From Agromyces sp. H66 (GTDB lineage Bacteria; Actinomycetota; Actinomycetes; Actinomycetales; Microbacteriaceae), in contig NZ_SJZG01000009.1 in assembly GCF_004959775.1 (NCBI RefSeq), positions 62,001-126,000 on the forward strand: DNA of 64,000 nucleotides. The letters run 5' to 3'. Every line of letters begins with the position of its first letter. The stretch's first letter is position 1. The notes under the pieces are model-generated. The model made no database searches. It was not told where the DNA came from and worked only from the letters and a program-made list of their open reading frames with translations. Below are positions 52,689 to 64,000 of this stretch, piece after piece. Position numbers and translations under genes: made by a program.

Positions 52689-52957
52689 CGGCCCGAGCGG
52701 GGATCGTGTCGGAGGATAGGCCGTTCACCCGCGACGGCAACCCTGATCGCTTCTCGAGTTCGGCGGGCGGTGGGCCACGATCCCGGCTCACCGCCCGCAC
52801 CCCGCGCCCGGCGAGCCATTCAGCACCCTCTGCCGGTATCCGGCGGGCGCCACCGGCGATTTCCACGAATCTGGGAAATCGCCTTGCATTCGCGCTGAGA
52901 TTCCCGCTAGTCTCTTGATTCGGCACTTCACGCCGCGACAGAGAGGAGTTGATACCC

Positions 52958-53026
52958 ATGATGACGAGCCACATCTTCCTTGAGCCGCACACGGGCGTCC
53001 TCCTCGCCTACACGTCGGCCTGCTAG
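52958..53026 (+). CDS. 22-residue peptide ORF with a strong ribosome binding site
   Basis: ATG ATG at 52958, preceded by GAGAGGAG at a good distance, encodes MMTSHIFLEPHTGVLLAYTS then AC and TAG. It ends in Cys. TTGCAT (about 52883) and TAGTCT (about 52909) upstream could be a promoter. About 330 bp without a gene follow before 53356. May be a leader peptide or a free micropeptide; no similar family known to me. Confidence 0.45.
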   Translation: MMTSHIFLEPHTGVLLAYTSAC

Positions 53027-53355
53027 CGGGCTTCGACCTCTCGCGCCTTCGCGCCTGACGTCCCTCCGCCCGCTCGGGCGTGACACCTGCGGCTCCCGCC
53101 GCGACATCCGCCGATCTCGTCGCAACGACTGAGACGATCTCCGGATGCCTCGCCGGCACCGGACCCCGTCGCCACGCACCGGCCCCGCCCGCGGCGCACA
53201 TTCGCGCGCCCTCGCTGCCTCCCCCGCGCACGCTCGCGTTGATCCGTCCGAGCGCACGCTTCCCGCACCAGCGCACCATCACGGATCACTCACCCCGAGC
53301 GGCAACGGCCGATCGGGTCATCCACACCGCAACATCCGAATCAGAAGGAATTATC
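53027..53355. other. Non-coding gap with no recognisable gene
   Basis: C-rich sequence with short inverted stretches (for example CGCGCCTTCGCGC near 53040) but no ORF with coding character. It could be the 5' untranslated leader of the gene at 53356 or part of a regulated leader linked to the peptide ORF. The 269-bp gap to its left (52689-52957) is likewise empty except for the possible promoter. Confidence 0.4.
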
Positions 53356-53607
53356 GTGAACGCGAATCCCCTCGCCGCCGGCACGACCCGCCAGGGTCAG
53401 ACCGTCGAACTCAGTACCCAGGCACGCCGGCTGCGCCAGCGCGTGGCACGTCGCGCCGGCCTGGCGCTGCTCGCCTGGAGCCAGCGCCAGGACGAGCGCC
53501 GTACCTCCAGCGCCGTGCAACTGCGTCGGCAGGCCGAGCGCGCAGGCAACCTCGCCCGTGACGACCAGTTCCAGCGGCTCGCCCTGCTGGGCAGCCCGAT
53601 GGCGTGA
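53356..53607 (+). CDS. Small basic hypothetical protein
   Basis: 83 residues from GTG 53356, AAGGAA six bases upstream. Arg/Gln-rich: VELSTQARRLRQRVARRAGL, LALLAWSQRQDERRTSSAVQ. One amphipathic or weakly hydrophobic helix (GLALLAWS). No family recognised; common style of small cytosolic or nucleic-acid-binding actinobacterial proteins. Confidence 0.6.
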   Translation: MNANPLAAGTTRQGQTVELSTQARRLRQRVARRAGLALLAWSQRQDERRTSSAVQLRRQAERAGNLARDDQFQRLALLGSPMA

Positions 53608-53633
53608 CGAGCATGGGTACCGAACACACCGAA

Positions 53634-53751
53634 CCCCCGCGGATCGCGACTCCATGGACGATGGGGATGCGAGCCGCGGGGGATCCGGCTGCGCACGGCG
53701 GCGGCGAGAGCGCACCGACCATCGGGTCGCTGCGTTGTCGCCGCCGCCGTG
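53634..53751. terminator. Two hairpins between convergent genes
   Basis: CCCCCGCGG (53634-53642) pairs with CCGCGGGGG (53674-53682); CACGGCGGCGGCGA (53694-53707) pairs with TCGCCGCCGCCGTG (53738-53751), a perfect 14-bp stem. Placed between the small basic protein gene and the convergent Nudix gene. Confidence 0.6.
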
Positions 53752-53796
53752 CGGCGTTCAGGCCGTCGCGACCGTCGGGGAAGCCGGGGACTTCGC

Positions 53797-54243
53797 TCAG
53801 GGCTCCGCGCGCGGCACACCGTCGGCCGGCTCCTCGGCGTTGAGCCGAAGCGCGATGTCGAGCAGGCTTACCCGCTTCAGGCCGGGCACCTGATCGAGCG
53901 GGAACCACCGGGCCTCGTCGCTCGATCCGCCGATCTCGTTGCGCAACTCACCGCTGACGACGCTCGCGCGGTAGACGATGCGCATCGCGTACAGGGGCAC
54001 CCGACCCGTGTGCCGCTTCGCGGCGGGCACCACCATGGTGTCGATGCCGAGCAGCCGGTCGATGGATGCCTCGTAGCCGGTCTCCTCGAGGATTTCGCGT
54101 GCCGCGGCCTGCACCGGATGCTCCGCGCCGTCGACGCCACCGCCGGGCAGCGTCCATCCGGAGCGACCGTGCTCGTTCCAATGCGCCAGCAGGATCTGCC
54201 CGTCGCGGATGATCACCCCGTACGCGGCGATGCGGATGTCCAT
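53797..54243 (-). CDS. Nudix hydrolase
   Basis: 148 residues. Complete Nudix box GGGVDGAEHPVQAAAREILE followed by ETGYE (G-x5-E-x7-R-E-U-x-E-E-x-G-U), preceded by AHWNEHGRSGWTLPGG. Hydrolyses a nucleoside diphosphate-X compound; substrate not predictable. Stands alone, head-to-tail with the MarR gene 48 bp upstream. Confidence 0.92.
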   Translation of the reverse strand: MDIRIAAYGVIIRDGQILLAHWNEHGRSGWTLPGGGVDGAEHPVQAAAREILEETGYEASIDRLLGIDTMVVPAAKRHTGRVPLYAMRIVYRASVVSGELRNEIGGSSDEARWFPLDQVPGLKRVSLLDIALRLNAEEPADGVPRAEP

Positions 54244-54291
54244 CCCGTCACTGTACCTCTCGGACCGGGCCGGCCCCGGGTGACGACGGCG

Positions 54292-54768
54292 TCACCAGCC
54301 TCGCGTGGGCGTGGGGCCGGGGAGCCGCTCGAGGATGCGGCGGCTGAGGCGTTCGAGCATCTCCGCCTCGCCGGGCTCGAGCACATCGGCGAAGTACTCT
54401 CGTACGGCGCGGAGGTGGTCGCCGGTGGCCGCTCTGATCGCCGCGAACCCGTGATCGGTGGCGATGACGTCGGTGCCCGACCTCTCATCGGCCGGCGTGC
54501 GGCCGACGAGTCCGCGAGATTCCATCCGACTCACGTGGTGCGAGAGTCGCGAATAGGACCACTGCAGGTGCAGCATCAGATCCTTCATCGGCATCCGACG
54601 ATCAGGACTCGCTGCCACGGAGGAGAGCACGTCGTAGTCCTGCATCGAGAGTGGGCTCGATGCGGCGAGCCGCCGCGCGAGCTGCGCATCGATCTGTCGG
54701 GACATCAGTCGCATCGACGCCCAGGCCCGCAGATCCTGCTCGGCGAGCCGTCGTTCATCCGTGCTCAT
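54292..54768 (-). CDS. MarR-family regulator
   Basis: 158 residues. Winged helix PMKDLMLHLQWSYSRLSHHV then SRMESRGLVGR, flanked by dimerisation helices. The QWSYSRLSHHVSRME motif is that of MarR proteins controlling a divergent oxidoreductase. A perfect palindrome lies 18 bp before its start; the divergent FMN reductase gene is the likely target. Confidence 0.92.
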   Translation of the reverse strand: MSTDERRLAEQDLRAWASMRLMSRQIDAQLARRLAASSPLSMQDYDVLSSVAASPDRRMPMKDLMLHLQWSYSRLSHHVSRMESRGLVGRTPADERSGTDVIATDHGFAAIRAATGDHLRAVREYFADVLEPGEAEMLERLSRRILERLPGPTPTRGW

Positions 54769-54785
54769 GCAGTCACCGTACCACG

Positions 54786-54801
54786 ACTTGACATGTCAAG
54801 T
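54786..54801. promoter_or_regulatory. MarR operator
   Basis: ACTTGACATGTCAAGT, a perfect 16-bp palindrome between the divergent marR (start 54768) and reductase (start 54836) genes. It also contains a TTGACA box, so binding would block a -35 element. Confidence 0.75.
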
Positions 54802-54835
54802 TCTCGCCTGCATGCTCGACGTGGAGGTCATCACC

Positions 54836-55459
54836 ATGACGAGAATCGGCATCATCATCGGAAGCACCCGCCCAGAGCGGGTCGGCGGAACGGTCGGGCG
54901 GTGGGTCGCGGACACGGTTCGGCGGCTCGGCACCGACGCGATCGACCTCATCGACCTGGCCGCGGTGGGTCTGCCGTTCCTCGACGAGCCGAGCGAAGCG
55001 TCGACCGGCGTCTACGTCCATGAGCACACCCGCGCCTGGGCACGGCGGATCGACGCGCTCGACGCCGTCGTGATCGTGACCGCGGAGTACAACGGGTCGT
55101 TCCCCGCCCCGCTGAAGAACGCATTGGACTTCCTCGGTCCCGAGTGGGCCGATCTGCCGGCGGCGATCGTCGCGTACGGCAACACCTCGTCGGGATCGCG
55201 CGCCGCCACGGCGCTTCTGCCGGTGCTGTCCGGTCTCGCGATGGTGCACGCGGGCTCGCTCCTCCTCGGACTCCGCGAGCGGCGCACGGATGCCGGCCTG
55301 ACGCTCATGCAGCGGGACGAGGAGATGCTGGGGTCGCTGATCGATCGACTGCGTCGACTCACGCACGCACGAGAGTCGCGTCGCACTGAGCTCCCCGCGG
55401 ATCGGGTCCTCTCCGCCGCAGGGCGCCGGACCGACATCGCCGTGGGTGCCGTGAAGTGA
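54836..55459 (+). CDS. NADPH-dependent FMN reductase-like flavoprotein
   Basis: 207 residues, flavodoxin-like fold: phosphate loop GIIIGSTRPERVGGTVGRWV, then TAEYNGSFPAPLKNALDFLG, the FMN-binding signature of the FMN_red/azoreductase group. Probably reduces quinones or nitro/azo compounds. ATG 54836 chosen because GGAGG is nine bases upstream. Controlled by the divergent MarR protein. Confidence 0.9.
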   Translation: MTRIGIIIGSTRPERVGGTVGRWVADTVRRLGTDAIDLIDLAAVGLPFLDEPSEASTGVYVHEHTRAWARRIDALDAVVIVTAEYNGSFPAPLKNALDFLGPEWADLPAAIVAYGNTSSGSRAATALLPVLSGLAMVHAGSLLLGLRERRTDAGLTLMQRDEEMLGSLIDRLRRLTHARESRRTELPADRVLSAAGRRTDIAVGAVK

Positions 55460-55530
55460 TCAGCCGGTAGGTACCGGTCGCATCCCCGCGAGCTCACGTC
55501 GGGCGTTCCCGCAAGACCACCGGGGTGGAG

Positions 55531-55555
55531 CCTGACATCCTGCTTGCAAAGCAGG
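55531..55555. repeat. Left attachment site (partial tRNA-Ala copy)
   Basis: A 25-bp exact copy of the anticodon-arm/variable region of tRNA-Ala. The adjacent TGGAGCCT is also shared with the tRNA 3' end, but about 17 bases between the two parts are missing here. Confidence 0.82.
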
Positions 55556-55640
55556 GCTACAGCATCCACGATGGGCCCGGATTCCCGCAGAATCAAGCGA
55601 GGGCGGGCACCTCTTCGTGTCATCCCGTGATCGTGAGTTA

Positions 55641-55678
55641 TGGCACGTAGCGGCCCCTAATGGCACGACTCTGGCACG
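55641..55678. promoter_or_regulatory. Arm-type integrase-site repeats
   Basis: TGGCACG at 55641, 55661 and 55672, and again at 58365 and 58376 near the other end. Short direct repeats flanking the core on both sides are what tyrosine integrases bind as arm sites. The rest of 55460-55854 shows no gene. Confidence 0.45.
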
Positions 55679-55854
55679 AAAGGAGCCGTCCACGAGCGGC
55701 CTAACGTGAGCGACCGAAGGGCGAGGAGGCTCCGCTCGGCCGCCGCTCACGCTAGTCAGGGATGCCCCGCTTGGCGTAGATCGTCTCGCCGAGCCGGGGT
55801 GCCGTATGCGCGCGGCGCGAAATCAGGGGATCGGACGACCAGTAGGGTGTGCGA

Positions 55855-56073
55855 GTGGCGATTAAACCCCTGCCAGAGAACTACCACCGACACATCGTCG
55901 GCGAGTTCCGCGAAGCGGGGTGGACGGTGTCGGGGGTCCGCCCCATACTGAAGGCAGTCTGCGGATGCGCTGATCGCCACGTCACCTACATCCGCTCGGG
56001 GAATCTAACGCTCGAATACGCCAACTACAAATTGCATTGGCTGTTCAACGAGTCCTGCTACAGTCGCGAATAA
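55855..56073 (+). CDS. Small hypothetical protein of the tRNA-Ala element
   Basis: 72 residues from GTG 55855 (GTAGGG eight bases upstream; a GTG at 55849 is also in frame). Sequence includes LPENYHRHIVGEFREAGWTV, AVCGCADRHVTYIRSGNLTL and KLHWLFNESCYSRE. The Cys-x-Cys plus His could bind metal. Codon use (AAA, TTA, ATT) is unlike the chromosome. No family recognised. Confidence 0.6.
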   Translation: MAIKPLPENYHRHIVGEFREAGWTVSGVRPILKAVCGCADRHVTYIRSGNLTLEYANYKLHWLFNESCYSRE

Positions 56074-56081
56074 GGACGGGG

Positions 56082-56423
56082 ATGAGAACCATGAAGATTC
56101 GAGTTACCTCCCGATACAATGTGCGCGCGCATGACGACCTCGCGAGCCACCTTGATGATCTGATGAGCGCGCTTCATCGCATCGAGCAGCAGGCTCGTGA
56201 CGTCGAGGGTGCGGATGTCGCGGCGGCACTCACAACTGGGATTGTCGACATCAGCGCAGTGGTCACCGCTGACTCGTGGGAAGAGGCAGATCACCGAGCC
56301 GCGAAGGTGTTTGCCGACGCCATCCAATCAGCCGGTGGGCGCGTCGCGTCGGATGCGCCCGCGCCTGGCGATGACGAGTCTCTGACTGCGGACATCCGCA
56401 GCACCGAGATGGTTCCCGCCTGA
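56082..56423 (+). CDS. Hypothetical protein of the tRNA-Ala element
   Basis: 113 residues; AAGGACGGGG precedes the ATG. It opens MRTMKIRVTSRYNVRAHDDL, has a helical centre (DDLMSALHRIEQQARDVEGA), a strand-like ISAVVTADSWEEADHRAAKV and an acidic C-terminus. Overall an alpha/beta protein of unknown fold. One base separates its stop from the start of the membrane GAF gene, so the two should act together. Confidence 0.65.
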   Translation: MRTMKIRVTSRYNVRAHDDLASHLDDLMSALHRIEQQARDVEGADVAAALTTGIVDISAVVTADSWEEADHRAAKVFADAIQSAGGRVASDAPAPGDDESLTADIRSTEMVPA

Positions 56424-56424
56424 A

Positions 56425-57339
56425 TTGGCGGCGAAAGGACCGGCCCGCAAGGAGCGCATCGGCGTCCGCGTCGAGGGATGGTTTCACGACCACTGGCCTG
56501 CAATCACCAACTACGCGGGAACGCTGGCGCTCGCGCTGGCGGGCGTGGCTGGCTTCCTCGTCGCCGACCAACCTAGCAAGTCAAGTACGGCGTTCATTCC
56601 GTGGTGGCCGTGGTCCGCTGCGACCACCACGGCGGCGCTGCTCGCCGTCGGTGCCGTACTTGTGGGCGCTGGGCTCCTAGGTAGCATCGCCGCGGCGAAG
56701 GCGACGAACCGCCTACAGGCTGATCTTGATACCGCCTCCGAAAACTTGCTAGTACATGCGACGGGCATCGAGGCAGTTCTGCGGGCGATCTTGGTGCGAA
56801 TCTGCACCGATCTGAGCATGTACCGCGACGACACCCGCGCGAGCATCTATGCCCTCGACGGTGCGGAGTTCGTGCTTCTCGCTCGGGTATCGAAGAGTCC
56901 GACGCTAAAGATCGGCGGTCGCCCGACCTATCCGTCAGACCAGGGAATCATAGGCCTCGCGTGGAGGCACGGCCGATACAGCATTACGGGCCTGGAGGAA
57001 GAGCGTGATGCCTGGGAACGCCAGGCAGTCAGCGAGTACGGGATCCCGCCGGAGATCGCCGCCACCCTTCGTATGCAGTGTCGAAGCATCGTCGGTATTC
57101 GCGTCGACGGTGCAGAGCCAGAACTCCACCCACTCGCGATCGTGATCTTCGAAAGCGAGGCGCCGCGCGGAGTCAACGGGAAGACGATCGACCAGATTCT
57201 CGCGGCTCGTGCGTGGGAGACGCTCGCCGCCGCGGTCAAAAACATGCAGGCTGAGATAGAGGGCATCGCCCGCGTGCGCGGCGTCCTGCGAACTCCCTCT
57301 CTGGGTGCGTCCCAGGATCGCGCCCGGGCCCGCTCCTGA
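56425..57339 (+). CDS. Two-TM protein with C-terminal GAF-like domain
   Basis: 304 residues from TTG 56425, coupled to the preceding stop. Basic N-terminus, TM helices at about 33-50 (NYAGTLALALAGVAGFLVAD) and 68-93, a short coiled region (KATNRLQADLDTASENLLVH), then about 180 residues resembling GAF: FVLLARVSKSPTLKIGGRPT, SDQGIIGLAWRHGRYSITGL, LRMQCRSIVGIRVDG and LHPLAIVIFESEAPRG. A membrane sensor or effector is likely; the ligand is unknown. Lower G+C than flanking genes and found on a mobile element, so an accessory or defence role is possible. Confidence 0.65.
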   Translation: MAAKGPARKERIGVRVEGWFHDHWPAITNYAGTLALALAGVAGFLVADQPSKSSTAFIPWWPWSAATTTAALLAVGAVLVGAGLLGSIAAAKATNRLQADLDTASENLLVHATGIEAVLRAILVRICTDLSMYRDDTRASIYALDGAEFVLLARVSKSPTLKIGGRPTYPSDQGIIGLAWRHGRYSITGLEEERDAWERQAVSEYGIPPEIAATLRMQCRSIVGIRVDGAEPELHPLAIVIFESEAPRGVNGKTIDQILAARAWETLAAAVKNMQAEIEGIARVRGVLRTPSLGASQDRARARS

Positions 57340-58470
57340 CAGACCGCGTCCGATGCGACGCCACCGACTGGATCGCGAACGGCGGCACCCGTGGGAAGTT
57401 CGCGCCGAAGACGAAGGCGAACAACGAGGAGTTGCTCGCAGGCCTCCTCCTCCCGTTTCACGACCGTGCACTCTCCACCATCACCCCGGCCGACGTGCGC
57501 TCCTGGTACAGCCGCGCGCGCAAGTACCTCCACGACGCAGGCAGGAAGCGAGCCGCCGCCGCCCACGCACGCGCCATCGAAGCCGCGAAGCGCCGAGGGC
57601 TTCCGGCCCCTACCGCGCCCGTGGTTCAGACCGGGGAGTCTCGACTCCGGCAGGGGTACACGCTTCTGCGCTCGATCCTCGCCACGGCGGTGCGTCATGG
57701 GCTGATCGGCTCGAACCCGTGCCAGATCACGGGGGCCGGTGCGGTGGCTCACCCGGAGCTGACGGCGCTCACTGAAATTCCCCACGTCCGCCCTCATCGA
57801 AATTCCCCACCCCGGGTCGCTTCCGCTCATGAGGGCGGGCCTCCTTCGTTGCTGATGGTGTTCGACGCGCACCTGCGCCCTGGTGAACTCGTGGCCCTTC
57901 AGCGAGGCGGCGACGGGGACGGTGTGCTGAGGGTGGAGCGACAGACGACCCTCGTCAACGGCAAGCCGGTGACCACCCCCACGAAGACAGGGACCGCGCG
58001 GACGGTGGTGCTCCCTCCAAGCGTCGCCGCTGAAGGGGACGCACTTGTCGCGGTCACGCGGGTTCGCGAAGTCGCCCCTATTCCTGCGCACCGATGGGGA
58101 GCCGATCATCAATCACGCCCTCGGGCAGGTGTGGAGGAGGGCGGCGCGGAAGGTCGGGCTCGGGCAGTTCCACGTTCACGACGTTCGCCACGCAGGTCTG
58201 ACGATGGCGGCGCAGGTGGGGGCGACGACGCGCGAACTCATGCCGCGCGCAGGACACCGAACGGCGCGGGCATCGCTCATCTACCAGCACGCGGCGGAGG
58301 AGCGGAACGCGACCATTGCGGCGGCGCTCGATGCGCTCTCCTGGGGTGCCATCGGCGGCGCTACTGGCACGGGGATGGCACGAGAGACGATCGGAGGCAC
58401 GAAAAAGTCCCCCGAGCAGTGGGCTGAGATGCCGTCTGATCAGGGGGAACTTGTGGGGTGTGGAGCCTAG
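57340..58470 (+). pseudogene. Tyrosine recombinase/integrase, broken
   Basis: First part (57352 on) reads TDWIANGGTRGKFAPKTKAN, core-binding LSTITPADVRSWYSRARKYL, and box I Arg in LRPGELVALQRG. Near 58035 the frame changes, continuing SRSRGFAKSPLFLRTDGEPI, HDVRHAGLTMAAQVG (Arg), GHRT (His) and the nucleophile region LIYQHAAEERNATI, stop at 58470. The N-terminus is missing and about 80 bp of foreign sequence sit in the middle. All catalytic boxes remain, but a single product cannot be made. It adjoins its attachment site in tRNA-Ala. Confidence 0.85.
57772..57850. mobile_element. Possible insertion-sequence end scar inside the integrase
   Basis: Two copies of GAAATTCCCCAC, about 25 bp apart, interrupt the integrase between TALT and LLMVFDAHLRPGEL. 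On the minus strand GTGGGGAATTTC repeats resemble, from memory, the multiple terminal repeats of IS21-family elements. No transposase is present, so it would be a leftover end. Confidence 0.35.
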
Positions 58471-58533
58471 GAGAATCGAACTCCTGACATCCTGCTTGCA
58501 AAGCAGGCGCTCTACCAACTGAGCTAAGGCCCC
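58461..58533 (-). tRNA. tRNA-Ala (anticodon TGC)
   Basis: 73 nt: acceptor GGGGCCT/AGGCTCC, D-arm TTAGCTCAGTTGGTAGAGC, anticodon loop TTTGCAA, T-loop GTTCGATTC, discriminator A, no encoded CCA. Paired with tRNA-Ile after gyrA as in other actinobacteria. Its anticodon-arm region is the attachment core of the integrated element, and the gene is intact. Confidence 0.96.
58483..58507. repeat. Right attachment site within tRNA-Ala
   Basis: Exact 25-bp partner of 55531-55555, spanning the anticodon stem-loop and variable region of the tRNA. Confidence 0.82.
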
Positions 58534-58576
58534 GGAGACGGACGCCGCGACATCCGTCGGTGTGGAATTTTCGGAG

Positions 58577-58650
58577 TGGGGATACGAGGACTTGAACCTC
58601 GGACCTCTTCGTTATCAGCGAAGCGCTCTAACCGCCTGAGCTATATCCCC
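58577..58650 (-). tRNA. tRNA-Ile (anticodon GAT)
   Basis: 74 nt: acceptor GGGGATA/TATCCCC, D-arm TAGCTCAGGCGGTTAGAGC, anticodon loop CTGATAA, T-loop GTTCAAGTC, no encoded CCA. Standard partner of tRNA-Ala downstream of gyrA. Confidence 0.96.
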
Positions 58651-58716
58651 GAATTCGGCCGAAGGACAGACTACCCGACCGCCGGGCAATCTCCGAATCG
58701 AGCCGAAGGCCGGCGC

Positions 58717-59121
58717 TCAGTTGTTCGTGAAGCCGACGAGCAGGCCGCCCGTGATCTTCACGCTGAGGTTGTACAGCACCGCCACGATGGCGCCGAGCGC
58801 AGTGGTGACGACCAGGTTGAGGAGCGCCGCCACGATCGCGAAGCCCATCACGTTGCCGAGGGAGAGCACCGACGTGAGGTCGCCGCTCGAGCCGGCCACG
58901 TCCTGAACGAGCGAGTTGACCTGCTCGAAGATGCCCGTGGAGCTCAGCACCGTGTGCACGAGGAAGGTGACGACGATGCTGATCACCGCCAGGGCCACCG
59001 CGACGAGGAACGACAACTTCACCGCCGACCAGAAGTCGATGTAGACGAGGCGCAACCGCACCTGCTTCGCCGGGGGTCGGCGGTTCGACTTGCGGGCCAG
59101 CTTCTCGGCGACGCTACTCAT
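58717..59121 (-). CDS. DUF3566 membrane protein
   Basis: 134 residues. Basic N-terminus, two TM helices (KLSFLVAVALAVISIVVTFL and about 92-120), and the family stretches VYIDFWSAVKLSF and YNLSVKITGGLLVGF. It always follows gyrA in actinobacteria; function not established, though links to wall or division have been proposed. Six bp after the gyrA stop. Confidence 0.92.
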   Translation of the reverse strand: MSSVAEKLARKSNRRPPAKQVRLRLVYIDFWSAVKLSFLVAVALAVISIVVTFLVHTVLSSTGIFEQVNSLVQDVAGSSGDLTSVLSLGNVMGFAIVAALLNLVVTTALGAIVAVLYNLSVKITGGLLVGFTNN

Positions 59122-59127
59122 GGACGG

Positions 59128-63841
<4,714 letters not shown>

Positions 63842-63868
63842 TCAGGCTCAGTGACCGAATTTGCCGTC

Positions 63869-64000
63869 TCAGCCGTAGGTATCGCGTGGACCACGCCCTG
63901 GAACCGATCTGGGACCCCTTTTCCAGGTGGGGGCATCCGGTCCTTGGAACCGAATGGTCTCGACTCCCGCATCGGGGCTACGGTCGAGGATGCGCGTGAC
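63869..64000 (-). CDS. C-terminal end of a DciA-like (DUF721) protein, cut by window edge
   Basis: Reading the minus strand from 64000 gives [20 protein letters not shown], then [23 protein letters not shown] and a stop at 63869. The W[17 protein letters not shown] ending is the signature of the DUF721/DciA proteins encoded between recF and gyrB in actinobacteria. DciA loads the replicative helicase. The 123-bp gap to gyrB contains its promoter region; no terminator is obvious. Confidence 0.88.
   Translation of the reverse strand, partial: VTRILDRSPDAGVETIRFQGPDAPTWKRGPRSVPGRGPRDTYG

Larger units (their letters stand above)
55531..58507. mobile_element. Integrated element in tRNA-Ala, about 3 kb, decayed
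   Basis: The 25-bp core CCTGACATCCTGCTTGCAAA plus GCAGG occurs inside tRNA-Ala (58483-58507) and again at 55531-55555, the arrangement left by site-specific insertion into a tRNA 3' half. Between the copies are repeated TGGCACG arms at both ends, three small or unfamiliar genes with lower G+C than their neighbours, and a broken tyrosine integrase next to the tRNA. The content is too small for a phage, so it is an integrative remnant or satellite. Confidence 0.82.

Overview
The window is about 70% G+C actinobacterial chromosome, most likely from the family Microbacteriaceae (an Agromyces-like genus is my guess). The right end has the classic origin-proximal order: the end of a DciA-like (DUF721) gene, gyrB, gyrA, a DUF3566 membrane protein, tRNA-Ile and tRNA-Ala. 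Further left come ppiA, a rhomboid protease, crgA, a class E sortase, a trpG/pabA amidotransferase and the run pknB-pknA-pbpA-rodA-pstP-fhaB-fhaA, then tRNA-Leu, as in mycobacteria and other actinobacteria. oriC itself should lie a few kb beyond position 64000.

Layout. 1-4046: a partial base-excision glycosylase, two small membrane proteins, and an ABC exporter whose permease is a tandem fusion. 4036-13706: a stress or dormancy block resembling the mycobacterial DosR regulon. It has a DevS-like GAF histidine kinase, a LuxR-type regulator, four universal stress proteins, Hsp20, a flavin/pyridoxamine-oxidase-fold protein, a beta-CASP nuclease, a haem-oxygenase-fold iron protein and a CDGSH Fe-S protein; similar sites near GGGCCGAAGGTCCC lie in the upstream gaps. 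13852-16065: an SRAP abasic-site protein and a frameshifted Schlafen/AlbA regulator.

16217-29247: a complete protocatechuate branch of the beta-ketoadipate pathway (pcaIJF, pcaHGBDC), with pobA feeding in 4-hydroxybenzoate and a LigM-like tetrahydrofolate O-demethylase feeding in vanillate. Three IclR regulators and one LysR regulator sit among the genes, and several operators can be read, including one 17-bp site shared by pcaH and pobA. 29257-31694: an XRE regulator, an SDR, and a scar holding a duplicated pobA 3' end and a truncated sugar-permease gene. 31695-34628: a divergent four-gene cassette that pairs a PPDK-type ATP-grasp/phosphohistidine protein with a SixA-like histidine phosphatase; this is my best candidate for a poorly described system.

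35099-38478: a beta-phosphoglucomutase-type HAD phosphatase and a GH65 disaccharide phosphorylase. 38545-51509: the cell-wall/division kinase operon and its neighbours. 51596-55459: three small regulator/enzyme modules with visible operators, plus a 22-codon ORF with a strong ribosome binding site. 55531-58507: a roughly 3 kb integrated element in tRNA-Ala, bounded by 25-bp repeats, with a decayed tyrosine integrase and three unfamiliar cargo genes, one encoding a two-TM GAF-like protein. The rest, to 64000, is the gyrase region.
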